NCBI GenBank assembly: GCA_037951165.1
Contig: JBBDHG010000151.1
Coordinates: 434,001-498,000 of the forward strand
Direction: 5' to 3'
Source: Lophius americanus
Taxonomy: Eukaryota > Chordata > Actinopteri > Lophiiformes > Lophiidae
Length of the DNA stretch: 64,000 nt
The notes under the pieces: model-generated
What the model was told of the DNA's origin: nothing
What the model saw: the letters and a program-made list of their open reading frames with translations, nothing else
Database searches by the model: none
Translations under genes and position numbers: made by a program
Part shown: positions 11,763 through 23,135 of the stretch, one piece after another
Position numbering within the stretch: the stretch's first letter is position 1
Layout of the letters: every line of letters starts with the position of its first letter

Positions 11763-12764
11763 ATGCCCCTCAACATTATCTGTTTCTCTGAGAAATTTCT
11801 GCAAATGAAGGAGGATTTCCGCATTGCCAGAAACTAAACAGGGTTGAAGTAAATCACCATGGTCAATAATCCTGACCTACTGCCGGAACTAAACTCTGCT
11901 GACGTTGGCGCTCCTGGAGATCCAGGCTTACATCCTGTCTGCTAGTAGAAATTAAGCTTCTTCAGGGTGAATTCCATTTTTGCAGAAAATAATTTTTTTC
12001 CGCTTTGCCTCCGCCAGGAACGTTTCTTCTCACCAGACTGTAGCAGAGGCAGCTTCCTAATCCCCATGGAGGGATGAATTGAGGACACTCTCTCATTTGC
12101 TGCATTTCTTATCATCGACATAGGAGCTAAACGTGAATGTTGGACTGGAGTGTAACGCTGCTGATCAGTTGTTAGGGTGTATTGTATGTGCACTATTTGT
12201 TGTTTTTCTGGACTGTGTCATGCAATCTTCGGTTCCACCTTCTCCTTTTGCTATTGGTATAATTATCCCAAGGTGTATGTTACCGTTATTACCCGAGGAC
12301 CGTCTGTGAGTTAGCAACTACACCCCCGTGGTTTGTGTTTGTTGCAGTGAATTTGTCTGTATTTTACTTGAAATGACTGACATTTCCCCCTGGATATGAT
12401 GTCAAGGCTCTAGTAACATCCGCGGCTGTGACCGACAAAAGCAATGGCTGCAAAGTTAAAAAAAAAACAATAAACAGACAATGGATGTGAGAGGAGACAC
12501 TCTGCTTAATTGCTGTGTGGGCCGAACCCTATTACCACAAGCAATTTAACAAAACGGTGCACAAACTACAACAATGGGGAAACAATTCGGAGGCCATCTG
12601 TACAGGATTTGGGACTTTTATTGTACCCGCCACAGCCTCCGTTATTTGACCAGGAAGGAGGAAGAACAGCAGGCAGGAAACAAGAAAAATGAATTCCGCC
12701 TTCGAATCCCTGTGATGCCGGGTCTTAAAATATCACAACCTTTGTTATTGGGCCAGACTGTTGT
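11763..12764. other. No feature recognised
   Basis: It contains an A9 run near 12459. The frame at 12574-12849 (+, 91 aa) runs into the head of family R copy 4 and is not a gene candidate. Confidence 0.5.
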
Positions 12765-13262
12765 CCCAGACATCCAGGCTATATCCCTCGGTTATCCCCA
12801 ATCCCCGTTTGTCGTACAAGCAATCCCTCCGATTGAACACCTCAAATGAAATGTGAAGCGATGTCGGATCAAGAGTGTTTCTTCCAAAAAATCCCCTCCA
12901 GTGAGTGAAACATCAACAATTAGAGGAAAAGAAGTTAAAAAAAGGAGATAGCTCTATGGGATCTGATTCATATGCACCAAATTTGGACTAAATCAGACCC
13001 ACGGTTGAGAAATGATGGCCTGTTTAGAGATTTAACAGCCGTAACAACCTTTAACCGGCACTAACCAACCTTTTCTCTTATAGGTTGGTTAGCTACCAGC
13101 CTTTTCTCAAAATCCATCCGCTTCTTCTTCTATGAGGTCTTTGCATGTATAAAATCTGAAAATGATGCATGAAAGAGCTCGAGTTATCGCGTTAACATGA
13201 ATGATCTGCCGCAATCAGGATTCCATAATATCCCCTGCTATCCCATCCGCACAAGATTAATA
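12765..13262 (+). repeat. Family R repeat, copy 4 (head, body and tail)
   Basis: The head block is visible: GGTTATCCCCAATCCCCGTT, TCGTACAAGCAATCCCTCCG, ATTGAACACCTCAAATGAAA (12792-12851). The body follows with TCCCCTCCAGTGAGTGAAAC (12892), ATTCATATGCACCAAATTTG (12966) and CTAAATCAGACCCACGGTTG. The tail region has GGTCTTTGCATGTATAAAAT (13136), GATCTGCCGCAATCAGGATT and CCATAATATCCCCTGCTATC (13224). An inverted duplication at 13061-13092 interrupts it (see the separate entry). Confidence 0.85.
13061..13092. repeat. Inverted repeat, 11-bp arms, inside family R copy 4
   Basis: CTAACCAACCT (13061-13071) is followed by AGGTTGGTTAG (13082-13092), a perfect inverted repeat with a 10-nt spacer. Flanking CCAACCTTTTCTC and CCAGCCTTTTCTC form an additional direct duplication, so the tract looks like a copied-back insertion. 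Confidence 0.75.
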
Positions 13263-14260
13263 TTACGGACGTCCTCCGCAATTCTAACAATTTACGTTAA
13301 GCCCCCCGGTGATACTGGTCCAGTGTGAAACCGGGCTTTTGTTGTATTGATCGATTTTCTGTTTTTATATAATGACCAAAAGCCTCTTGATCTGTTGCCT
13401 CTGATGTCTCGCCTCGGATTTTTGGAGCTGCATTCACAGATTGGGTAAGAGGCAAATTCACTGCCCTCTTTGGAATCAATAAAGTTGGCGGTATCTGAAG
13501 TTTCTTTGAATCTGCCCTGATTTCCATCATCCTGCTCCCAGTGGGTTCACTGTTTGTATGTTTCTGCTGGTGAATACGTAGGGGCATTAATCACAAACCA
13601 TGGAAACTTGCGGGTTTATTTGTGACTTTGTTTTCTCAGTTGCACTCACCGACTGCCTTTGAATTGCACTTTTTCCCCACTGCAAACATTTGAAATGAAA
13701 GACAATTGCAGCAGGATAAAAAGCCTCCATGATAACTCAGTGATTTCAAGTGCACTCAATGGTCTATTGTCTAAATGTGTCAAGCTCTAAGTGTTGTTTT
13801 GTTGTCTTTTAGTGTAATAATTAGAGCGCAGTCTGTCCTCAAACACCGCATCTAAATGACTTCGCCATTTCAGCCAATTGATCAATAGTGGAAGCTAATG
13901 AAGAAAATGGAATTCCTCAAGCATTTTCTTTACAAAACGTCACAATGATGCACCACTTTGGCACAACAGCACCGACTTCACTCTATGTCAGCTTTCCTCA
14001 GATTCCTCAACTTTTTTAGACTTAATGAGGTTTTTTGAGATATGAAGTCCTAGTTATCTACTCTTTCTGGCAGGAAACTGACCTTACTTTGTCTGACGTA
14101 CCTCCATAATTCAACCTAAACCGACACCATTGCATTAATTTGAATTATAGATGGGAAGTGACCAAACAAATTGATTGCATTGGTATAAAACGGTGTCTGG
14201 TTTACCCAAGGCACCATCACTTGCAATGCAGCACTTTCTATCATTTCCTAGCCTTTTCTT
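13263..14260. other. No feature recognised
   Basis: The 96-aa minus frame at 13297-13587 has no recognisable domain. The rest is stop-rich. Confidence 0.5.
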
Positions 14261-14287
14261 CACACACACACACACACACACACACAC
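14261..14287. repeat. (CA)n microsatellite
   Basis: Thirteen uninterrupted CA units abut the 3' side of the minus-strand SINE at 14288-14433; it may have grown from the SINE tail. Confidence 0.9.
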
Positions 14288-14433
14288 TAACACACACCAA
14301 TGAAACACCCATTGGGAGCAATTTGGGCTTCATTATCTTGCCCAAGGATACTTGAGCATACTGCTAGTGCCAGGGATCAAACCAATGACCTTCCGATTAG
14401 TGGCTGACCCACTACGCCCCATCTGCCGCCACT
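14288..14433 (-). mobile_element. tRNA-derived SINE copy
   Basis: On the minus strand it reads GTGGCGGCAGATGGGGCGTA at the head, with an A-box-like GGCGTAGTGGG (complement of 14408-14418) and a B-box-like GGTTTGATCCC (complement of 14373-14383). Then come CCTTGGGCAAGATAATGAAG and CCCAAATTGCTCCCAATGGG. The head resembles the SINE at 7643-7887, but the body matches the copy at 60300-60475 better, so it is probably a sister subfamily. Confidence 0.75.
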
Positions 14434-14660
14434 TATTCTGATAAAAGTGAGAGCCTATTGCTACAATTGTCCTCCTACTGCAATGTCAATTCTCAGGTCA
14501 GTTTGGTGGAAGCTGCGATCAAAGAGTATGGAGAGGTATACGATACACATTTCATCTTTCCCTTCCAATGTTTCTCAAATGGAGTACATATGGCCTAGTG
14601 GTACTTTATGGTACTGCAGGTACGGTCATGTGAGATTTTTTTATTTTTCAGAATAATGTT

Positions 14661-14845
14661 TCCGTAACTGCTTATCGTGTTTAGGGTCGCGGGGGTTGGA
14701 TCCTGTCCCAGCTGACATTGGGTGAGAGGTACAGTCTGGATGAGTTACCAGTTCATCACAGGGCCAACAAAGAGACAGACCACCTGTCACTCTCACATTC
14801 ACTCCTAAGGACAAATCAGAGTCACTAATTCACATAGTTTAACGA
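14661..14845 (-). mobile_element. SINE-like family T, 3' part
   Basis: The complement carries the hallmark order of family T: a CCACAGTCC-side region (decayed), GTGAGAGTGACAGGTGGTCT, GTGATGAACTGGTAACTCAT, CACCCAATGTCAGCTGGGAC, AGGATCCAACCCCCGCGACC and CTAAACACGATAAGCAGTTA. The same blocks, better preserved, are at 59990-60298, where the 5' tRNA-like head is also seen. 5'-truncated. Confidence 0.75.
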
Positions 14846-15212
14846 ATAGTTTCTAAAAAAAAATTATTATACTGTGATTACTTAAAACAAAATTCAAATA
14901 TAGGTCCAATAAACCATTTTTTTTTCATTCAGTATTCCTATTTGAACTGCTGTGATCTGCAAAACAAAACCTAGGGGAGGAGGCAGGAATAGAGTGTTTT
15001 TAAGCATTTAAATTGCAGCATTTAAGTGTCTTTTACAGTGTTTTTTAAGTTTTATATCAGCAACACCTTTCGTGCTCAATAAATCAGACACTGGAGGAAT
15101 GGAATGTACGATGTGTTTTTATAATGGCATCCCACCACAAACGATTTGTGTTGATAAGGAGGCCTTGGATAAAGAAAAGCAATAAGTCAATTAATAAATA
15201 CACTATACTTAC
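14846..15212. other. No feature recognised
   Basis: AT-rich with A8 and T8 runs near 14855 and 14920. No frame or repeat family recognised. Confidence 0.5.
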
Positions 15213-15515
15213 ACTGTCGTCACTGACAGCAAAGATATATCCACGAAAAGTCCCCAATCCCCTTTGTTGTAAAATGGAAACCCCTGATTGAACCCCTCAA
15301 ATTGAATGTGAAGTTATTTCCACAGTATTTTAAGTAAAAAAAAGTTCCCAAAAGTAAGTTAAATATGAACTACTAGATTAAACTATAGGTAAAATATGAC
15401 ATAAACAAGATAGATCTCCTCGAGTCAAATTCATGTGCACCAAATTCAGATGCAGCATCATTGGACCAAATCAGACCAATGGTTGAAAGATAACGGTCTG
15501 AATATTCAGGGATAT
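15213..15515 (+). repeat. Family R repeat, copy 5 (head plus one body module)
   Basis: Head: CTGACAGCAAAGATATATCC (15221), CCCCAATCCCCTTTGTTGTA, CCCCTGATTGAACCCCTCAA (15282), ATTGAATGTGAAGTTATTTC. Body: AAGTTCCCAAAAGTAAGTTA, TATGACATAAACAAGATAGA (15394), TCTCCTCGAGTCAAATTCAT, CAAATCAGACCAATGGTTGA. It ends after AAAGATAACGGTCTGAA. It is one of the clearest guides to where the family's 5' part lies. Confidence 0.85.
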
Positions 15516-17235
15516 AAAAATTGAAAAGGGGTAAATTATAGCAAAATATTTTAGAACTGATTTACTCTAACAACGTAGTTAGAGTTTATCTAACTTTACA
15601 GTTTATCCTTTCAAATATTCCTTTGCAATTCAAAAAATGAGCAATACTGTAGTTTCAACATGTTGCCTTCTGTTAGTATACTCCTTGTTTGATGATTCTA
15701 GTTCAATCAGGAAGGGCAGGATGATGAAGGACAGATCATTTTTGATGAGCTTAAATCAGAAGATCTGTGATGATTGTTGGTCTGTAGAACGTCTTTGACT
15801 GATAGGTTATTCTGGTAAATTGAAGGGTATCTGTTCCAATAAACCCGCTCATGGAGTCTAGAGGGTGGTGGTGATGGTGGCTGATGATTTTGCAAAGGCA
15901 GATGAAATGATAGATATGGTGGATCTGCACCAACTGGCCGCTGATGGGGAAATGTTAAGGCATTTAGAACAGTAATATGAAATAATTACAGAGAATCGTA
16001 TTTAAAAAGATGCCAGATGATAGGATGATAATGAAGATGTGTCACTGTGTTACTGGACTGATGTGACTGAAGCAGGAAATACAGACTGCTCACATGCGAA
16101 TGGTATGAATAGAAGGATTGTCTGAGAAATAAACCACAGGCGTAAGTGTGCAAAGGGATAGTCTTCCTGTCTGAACCATCAGTAGAGGTTCATCTGATCG
16201 TGTTCACTGGCGTACGTACCATAGGATGAAAACATCGCTGTGAGAAGAATGTGTCCAAAAATGGAAGCAATGGCGGCTGAATCCGTTGGATCATCTCTCC
16301 ACAGACTGAAAGCTTATTGAAATGTAATTTCTCCTTCTCTTATTAACAGGGCGAGCTTTGCATTCCCTGCAGAGCTTTGCTGGTAAGTAGCTTTGCAAAC
16401 ATTTGTGTCTAGAAGCAGACAAACTGAGGCTTGAGTAGGCTAGTTCTTGTTTACGAAATGAAAGCCCAAAGACGTAAATGGATTATGCAGCAGTGTTGTG
16501 GAAAACAATTGTGGTAATTGTTTTTGTAAATTGATATAATTAGTGAATTGTTTCAGCGTTGTTGTAGCTGTCACAAAGTTTTAATGTTCATTTAATGTTC
16601 GCATCAGAACATTTAAAACCAATTTTGTGCTAATTTATTACCTAATAATTCCCCATTAATGCACCTTTTCGAAAACAAATTGGAAAGCACGGTTCAGTGT
16701 AAGTACCTGATGTTGCATCCACACAAGGAGTGTCAAGTTGAGAGGTTGTTATTAATGCAAGAAGAACATTTTAAGGGAATGATCCTTTACTTTACTGAGT
16801 GGAGTGGAGAAAGCTACAGAATACGTACAAATAACAATTTACAGTGGAAAAAAAATTTAAATTAAAAACATCATGAGTTGGGATTGACGCATCGTATTTA
16901 TCAAAGAGAGACATCGATATCAGTCAAAACGCTCACAGCCCAATGTCTCAACATCCAAGTCTTTTAAGGCTGCCTTGAATGCATTCAGTTAGACCAGCTC
17001 TTTGAGATTCACCTCATTCTGCAACGAATTCCAGGAACAGGGAGCAGCAAATTGAAACAATGCTTTTTTTCAAACTCAGTATGGACTTTAGGGACAGTTG
17101 GTAGGAATAATAGTAGTAACAATAGTTAGCGAAGCCAAGCGCAGGTACCGCCAGTGTATTGAGGGTCACTTTGCGACACTCGCAGTATGCAGAGAGGCAA
17201 TATAGCCATAACAGACTACAAGAGCAGTAGCACAC
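15516..17235. other. No gene recognised; possible weak repeat at 16940-17225
   Basis: A microexon-like segment at 16350-16382 is listed separately. The block 16940-17225 (TTTTAAGGCTGCCTTGAATG, CCAGCTCTTTGAGATTCACC) has the feel of a decayed interspersed repeat abutting the retrotransposon at 17236, but I cannot name it. Block 15853-15930 resembles 40145-40220. Confidence 0.4.
16350..16382 (+). other. Candidate 33-nt microexon
   Basis: A strong acceptor (TTCTCCTTCTCTTATTAACAG, ending 16349) and a consensus donor (CTG|GTAAGT, 16383-16388) bracket exactly 33 nt, eleven codons that are open in all three frames; frame 0 reads GELCIPCRALL. A length divisible by three with both sites strong is the pattern of a symmetric microexon inside a large intron. 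Seen directly: splice consensus and open frame. Not known: any host gene or conservation. Chance pairs of good splice sites occur at this scale, so confidence is low. Confidence 0.25.
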
Positions 17236-18510
17236 AGTTCAGCCATGAAGAAACACTCCCTGACCCCTGAACCAGTTCTTTGATCGCTTTGACAATCAAG
17301 ACGGCAGAGTGAGAGCTCCTATGAAACCGTCAGGAGAAGAGCATGCACTCATCCAACAGCGCAACCAAGTGAGATCCACTGTAATCAGAATCAGCCATCA
17401 CCAAAGTAGGACAGGACCAGACTGCGTATCAGACCGCACACGGAAGTCCAGTGCGGTTCAGGTGCCTGGCCTGGTCACCATCGTCTTCAACTTGTCCACC
17501 AAACAGGCTGTAGCCCCAACATGCCTCAAATCCACCAACATCGTCCTCCTGCCCAAACGGATAGCAGTCAAAAGCCTCAATGTCTACCGGCCAGTCGCTC
17601 CAACAACGCTGGTCATGAAGTGTTTTGAGAAGCTTGTGCAATCCTACATGTAGGCCAACATCTTCACTGATCTGGACAGCCACCAGTTTGCTTATCGGGG
17701 GAAAGGATCTGCAGAGGACGCCGCCTCTATTGTACTACATGCAGCCCTGTCACACCTAGAGCATCTGAAAACCTATGTCAGGATGCGATTTGTAGATCTG
17801 AGCTCTGCTTTCAACGCTGTAGGCCCCATAATCTAGTTTAGAAATCTCATCAAGCAGGGACTATCCACCAAACTCTGCTCATGGATTACTTCACTAACAG
17901 ACCACAAAATGTTAGAGTTGGCAACCGCAAATCCTCCATCCTCATCCTGAACACAGGGCACCACAAGGCTGTGGGCTCAGTATCAGCCCTCTTCATCCAC
18001 AAATGCACAACCGTCCTCTCCTCCAACACTTTAGTGACGTTTGCCGATGATACCACTATAATGGGACGCGAAGAAAGTCCCATTATAGTGGGACTTTTCT
18101 TCCTCAGGAAACTAAAGTACGCTCAACTTCCCTCTCTGCTCCAGGTGAACTTCTACAGGAGCACCTTAGAGATCATTCTCTGCCACTGCGCCCCACTGTG
18201 GTTCACAAGCTTCACTGCAGAAGACAGGAAAGACCTGGTGCGGATCTGAATGTCTGATCAGAGGATTGTGGCGAAGGAGTTCCCAAATCTGGACACCGTG
18301 TATGCTAGCCGTCTACACAAGAAGGCTAGCAGCATCAATATGGGCATGACCATCCCAGTCATGCCCGTATTCAGTCTGATCAGTCTGATTGCGCCCCTGC
18401 CATCAGGGAAAAGATACAGAACCATCAGGACAAATAGACTTAGGAACAGCTTCTTCCCCAGAGCTGTAAACTCCATCATAATAACTGTCTCCCTCTCTAT
18501 CAGTAGTGTT
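17236..18510 (+). mobile_element. Non-LTR retrotransposon reverse-transcriptase remnant (CR1/L2/Rex1-like), internally deleted
   Basis: The plus-strand reading is broken by stops and frameshifts but retains reverse-transcriptase blocks in order. AVAPTCLKSTNIVLLPKR and LNVYRPVAPTTLVMKCFEKL (17510-17635) are followed, after a stop at 17651, by HQFAYRGKGSAEDAA and motif A, VDLSSAFN (about 17790-17816). Then come NRPQNVRVGNRKSSILILNT (17899), motif C FADDTT (18040-18057) and, after a deletion, LFFLRKLKYAQL. The C-terminal domain is PLPSGKRYRTIRTNRLRNSF (18394-18456). Relative to intact members the palm/thumb segment between FADD and FLRKL is missing; the junction carries an inverted duplication. 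The 5' end is truncated within the reverse-transcriptase domain, and no endonuclease is seen. Confidence 0.92.
18053..18101. repeat. Overlapping inverted repeats at the retrotransposon deletion junction
   Basis: CCACTATAATGGGAC (18053-18067) pairs perfectly with GTCCCATTATAGTGG (18077-18091). AAGAAAGTCCCA (18071-18082) pairs, apart from one extra T, with TGGGACTTTTCTT (18089-18101). The middle block 18071-18091 is therefore the reverse complement of the joined flanks, as if the junction had been copied once on the opposite strand and inserted into itself. Confidence 0.9.
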
Positions 18511-19063
18511 CCACTGAATCATTTCTAATAAACCTTTTTGTTCACAGGCGTCAGTAACAGCCAGAAAACTATATTTTTTCAAATTGCATCTAAAATCAAT
18601 TGGAGGACGTGAATGCACTCAGCAGTAAGTAAAAATGTGCGCTCCATTTACATAATAGCGTTTGCGACTTAGTAATATGTTTATCAATCGGAGTTTAAGT
18701 AAAGGATGTGGTCAATAGCGGAACCCTAACCCTCCACTAGGTGATCGGCTCCCACCTCTGAATGCCTACCTCTTCCCTCCTTCGTGTTTGAGCCTTAGTG
18801 AACCCTGATTGGATCGGCACCCTAAAGTTCCATTTATGCTCCGTTTATGTAGGAAATCGATATTTCAGTCATTGCATCCGTCAGTGACTACATTCTATAT
18901 TCTTTATGTCCGCAACGACACATCCACAAGATGGCAGATGGGAGTTGAATGTGGAGGAGGACACGAAAACGTACGTGATATGTTGAAAGCCCATAGGCCC
19001 TATTAACAAATGGATTTGTCATTAAGTTAGAAAAAAAGGACTTTGGCTCTTCAAAAAACTCAG
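18511..19063. other. No gene recognised
   Basis: A 77-nt segment, 18548-18624, lies between a CAG acceptor-like site and CAGCA|GTAAGT and is open in one frame, but it follows directly on a retrotransposon end and its exon boundary is weak. The motif GACACATCCACAAGATGGCA (18918) recurs nearly unchanged at 22506. Confidence 0.45.
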
Positions 19064-19210
19064 GCATCTAGCATGTTTCCACTAATCAGAAGGTCGGTGG
19101 TTCAATCACCAGCTCAAGTCTCAACTGAAGTCTCGAGACCTCAAAGGGTGGGTATTCCATACTGCTGCTCAGGGCAGAGACCCTTCAAACTCAATCCCCT
19201 GGCAGAGTCT
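19064..19210 (+). mobile_element. Degraded tRNA-derived SINE copy
   Basis: ACTAATCAGAAGGTCGGTGG followed by TTCAATCACC (19081-19110) matches the B-box region of the SINEs at 14288 and 60300 (ATCGGAAGGTC-GGTTTGATCCC type). The body downstream is hard to follow, so boundaries are approximate. Confidence 0.5.
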
Positions 19211-20479
19211 GAGCGCCAAAGACTTTCTCTCTAATTAACTAATAACCACTCATCATCTGTTGTAATAAATTGTTCATCTTCTCATCATTCTCTGACTTCT
19301 TTGAAATAACTCTAAATATTTATTTACCTACTTTATAGTACTAACTCTTCCCAACGAGGATATCCACATTAGCTTTCTGCTGTACTCATTTTGCTCTACT
19401 TTAGGCTTTTGGCAGCCATGTGTTTCATTTCCTTTTTATTGTAAAAACTAGGCCTGATAATAAAACTACCATGCCCTGACACCTTGTTACAAAAACTATT
19501 ACTGAGATTCTGGCCCTCAGTACAGCAGGGATTTTTGTTGTCGGTAAAGTGTCTGCATCTGGCTGCAGCGTTTCCTCAAGTCCAAAAAATCTAAAGAGGT
19601 GGGAGATTCTGGTCTTCATTGTACTTCAGTGATGGCTGGTGATGACAATGAAGTGGCTCATCAACCCAGGACTCTGAATTGTTTTAATGAAGTGGACTTC
19701 TCTTTTCTCCATTTTAAAACAAACTCTTGGCACATTGATTTGGCAGAGAAATTGCTGAAATCTGTTTGGTTTCCCAACAAAAGATGAAGATTTATGCATC
19801 AATTACTGCTCCCAAAGATAAGAATGTCCTCAGTTGCTGGTTCTCTAAACCAGGCACTATGTTTCAGGTTACACTCTTCACAGGCTTGACTTATTACATG
19901 TTACATCTTGACAAATTCCATCCTCACAGAATTAATCCACTGAGCCGGATAATGACGCAGTCAAGCCCCGAGTCTGCAGCTGTGGTCTCACAAAGTTGCG
20001 GATGATTTACACTCGTAATATGATGCTAACTTTCCAGCAAGCATCCAAATTATACAGTCAGGCTGTATTCAGATCCATCTAAATGAATAATGTGCAATTA
20101 CTGTCCCTGCTCCCCTCCTAACCCCCTGATATGTGAACGCCACGGCGCGCTGCCTCAACAATTCAAGCCGCAATGTCATATCTTATTATGAAGAATGACC
20201 TTTGTCTTCGCTGTATCAAGCCCAGAGTCAGTACTTAATCAAAGATGATTAGTTCAATTTACTTAGTCTGCCTGGTAATGGGTGAACAGAGGACCGGAGG
20301 GGTCAGAGTGGAATTCAAGCCCTCTGTCAGTTGAAAGATGAGTGTGGGTAAACATTCATGATGGCTCAACTGGAGAGGGTGACCTCCACCTGCAGCATTC
20401 CTGGTTTATTCAGTTTGAATCATTTTATCTCATCATTTGGATACTTCATGCAGACATTTTGCTTTATTTATATAGTATA
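19211..20479. other. No feature recognised
   Basis: Only short frames (up to 79 aa, 19766-20005) without domains. No family repeat noticed. Confidence 0.5.
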
Positions 20480-20862
20480 ATTACATGCCCAAAAAGTCGC
20501 GGATATTTTGGAAGCGTCCGCAGATCATTCATTTTAACACCTTAACTCAAACACTGCTTCATAAACAATTCTATTCTTCTTCATGAATCATTTTCAACTT
20601 TTCTGTCCCCCATAGACTTTGTTGCGAGGAAGAACTGGAGTGATTTTGGGAAAGGTCGGCTGTATATTTCCAACACTACATGGAGAACTTTATCTAAAAA
20701 ACTTTTCTGGCCCTAATTTCCTAACCCTCGGTCTGATCTAGTAGTTCAAATTTGCTCCGTATGTATCGACTCGAGAAGATCCATCTTGTTTATACAGTAC
20801 GCCTAAAATAAAGGGTACACTTAAATCACACATCCTAGATCTGGATGAATAAAATATTCCAT
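20480..20862 (-). repeat. Family R repeat, copy 6
   Basis: Reverse orientation. The tail side comes first: TCGCGGATATTTTGGAAGCG and GTCCGCAGATCATTCATTTT (20497-20537). Then CATGAATCATTTTCAACTTT, CCCCATAGACTTTGTTGCGA and GGAAGAACTGGAGTGATTTT (20610-20655), followed by TCTGATCTAGTAGTTCAAAT and TCGACTCGAGAAGATCCATC (20767-20786), the diverged complement of the TAGATCTCCTCGAGTCGA block. Confidence 0.8.
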
Positions 20863-21267
20863 TTGAAAATCTTTATTGATAACATTAATAAACTACCTGA
20901 GCAACTTCTGTGGGTTACAGATACCGTCTCATACTACCGCTAGTAGCGAGGGCACTGGAAAAATTCAAAACCAGCCAAGAATCAGTCAGGAAGGATGAGG
21001 AGAGGGAAATGGTCTCTGGCCACCACCTGCAAAATCATTCCTTAATAGGGGTTGTCTCGATAATCGCCTATGTTTTCCACATGTTGTCTGGTGCCATTTG
21101 CATGACAGCAGGTGAAATTGATGCACAATCATTATTACTTCCTTACTGAACTAGCTGGTATCCCAGAGGTGTGATTGACTTGGAGTTACAGTGTGATGAT
21201 TATGTGTTGCCTTCATTTTTTTGAGTAGTGTATTATATTTACTTTGACAGTTCATAATTTATTCACT
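20863..21267. other. No feature recognised
   Basis: Short unique-looking stretch between two family R copies; a 79-aa frame at 20910-21149 has no recognised domain. Confidence 0.45.
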
Positions 21268-21424
21268 TCAGAAGAAGCTTTTTACCAAAAACACTGCTTT
21301 TCGGAAATGGTTTTCCCAAACGTTGTTTGGAAAGACTCGAGGAGATCCATATTGTATGTTTCACTGGAGTTACATGGAGTAAAATATACAAGGTAGATCT
21401 CCTTAATTCTATTATTATCTACAA
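21268..21424 (-). repeat. Family R repeat, copy 7 (rearranged fragment)
   Basis: CAGAAGAAGCTTTTTACCAA, AAACACTGCTTTTCGGAAAT and GACTCGAGGAGATCCATATT are reverse-orientation blocks, but AAAATATACAAGGTAGATCT and CCTTAATTCTATTATTATCT (21384-21419) read in the forward orientation. The fragment therefore looks like two pieces joined head to head. Confidence 0.65.
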
Positions 21425-22949
21425 AACGCATTTAATACCTATTATTAACGCAAACATAGTACTTATTATTGCAAATTAGTCCTATATAAACGCTTTTCTG
21501 AAATATGAGGGTCAATTTAATTGATTAAATCTTCACATTCATCAAAAATAAAGTTAATTCATGTTGTTTCCAGATTAATAAAGTGACATTTTTACTGTGC
21601 TATGGGTCATTTCAATACAGGACCGGACTGCAAACAAAACAAAAAATCAGAGATAAAAACGTAAAGAGAACAAGAATAAGTTGAGTGATAAAACTGAGGA
21701 TCTATAAAAGCAGGAATGGAGAACAACTGAGGCGTCTTAATATAGAAAAAACTACATTATCCAACCTCAGATAAAAATTCCAAATAGAAAAAAATGTTCA
21801 ACAAAAAAACCAACAAGTTAGGACCCAAACTACAAAAGCAGAGAAAATATCTCTGTATATCCAGCAGGAAGATGTCGGGGAGAGTGACGGACACAGACAT
21901 TTCTACATACAGATATTAAAGAACAATTTATTAAAATAACCCAAGGCAGGATCTCGGTTCATTAAAATAAATTGTTAAAAAAAAAACAATCTGACCTGGA
22001 GAGCCTGCAAAGGTCACCTTCATTTCTTTATAGACAGTTTAGCCTGCAGGTTCCAGCGGAAAACCTCTAAAGTTTGGGTGGGTGGGTGATGAATGACTTA
22101 GCTGTCATGCTGACTTAGATAAACTTGCAACATGTCTTCCACGTAGACATGTATTTTTCATTCACTGGCAGAGATACGTGCTTTTCTATTCGCCAATATG
22201 TCTCGCATGAGACAGGCACCCACACGGAGTCATCCCTCCACTTTCCTGTTCCAGATCTATCAAAAATGTCCACATACAGACTTTGAGCCACTAGATTAAT
22301 ATTTTTTAAATTGTTTAGTTCTCAGTATACGAAAAAAAAGTTTTAGATTCTTACACTGTTATGTCTTTTGCAGATGATAAAGCACGTGATTAATGTTTTG
22401 TGCTCCATCTGAAAGCTTATTTATTCCCCAAAGTAAATGCATCAGTTTTAAACATTATATCACTCAGCACCCACATAGTTCCGCCTGTCTGTGAATCTGC
22501 CATGGACACATCCACAAAATGGTAAGGAAGAGTCAAAAGGTTCGCCGACAACAAAAATGGTAACAGTAGAGGAGGGCGTCCTAATAAACCTGGTCAATGA
22601 GGAGCGCAAAGATGGGGGCTACATTCTGCCATATATGAAAGGCCATTAAAAGCAGTATAGCACCAGAACAGAATGGTTTTTTTTTTAATTCTTACTTTCT
22701 CACCCTACATCTTTTTATACACATACACAAATTTTTGTGCGTGTGGCTTGAATTATGGGAACACTGCCCCCGTAGCTTTCTGGTGGTACTGCTCCATTTC
22801 GTCCGTCACGTCCTCATTCAAAGAATAAGAATGATGAAGAATAAGAATGCATAAGAAGGCTCATGTATGCACCCTGCACAAGTTGTCCTGCAGGGCTGTG
22901 TGCCGCTGTGCCCCTCTTAGACCCAAGGGTCCAGCTATGGCCTTGAAAC
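21425..22949. other. No gene recognised
   Basis: A-rich (many AAAAAA runs at 21610-21980). ATGGACACATCCACAAAATG at 22501 echoes 18918. The left edge of the TcA copy at 22950 may reach further left in unrecognisable form. Confidence 0.45.
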
Positions 22950-23033
22950 TCCGCATAAGCCAGCCGAAAGAGGCCATTAGGGAATACTGTTTCCATGAAG
23001 GGGGACAACAGTGTTAAAGCAGGAAATACAATA

Positions 23034-23135
23034 CATTCATTCATTCATTCATCATCCATAGCCACTTATCGTGTTCAGTGACGTGGCTGGAGCCTGTTCC
23101 AGCTGACATTGGGCGAGAGGGGGGTACAACCACCC
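23034..23135 (-). mobile_element. Family T fragment inserted in TcA copy B
   Basis: On the minus strand: CTCTCGCCCAATGTCAGCTG, GAACAGGCTCCAGCCACGTC and ACTGAACACGATAAGTGGCT, ending in (GAAT)n, seen as ATTC repeats at 23034-23052. The element is 5'-truncated, as retroposed copies usually are. TcA homology resumes at about 23157, so this insertion is younger than the transposon. Confidence 0.8.

Noticed and set aside
11303..11824. Leu/Ser-rich minus-strand open frames of 106-173 aa
   Set aside because: They are the translation of the complementary strand of the GA-rich simple repeat.
17429..17683. 84-aa minus-strand frame
   Set aside because: It is the antisense shadow of the reverse-transcriptase remnant on the plus strand.
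18548..18624. 77-nt exon-like segment between CAG and GTAAGT
   Set aside because: The exon ends in CA before the donor, the length is not a multiple of three, and it abuts a retrotransposon end; weaker than the 16350 candidate.
18918..22525. Shared motif GACACATCCACAA(A/G)ATGG at 18918 and 22504 as a MITE family
   Set aside because: Similarity is limited to about 20 bp; neighbouring sequence does not align convincingly by eye.
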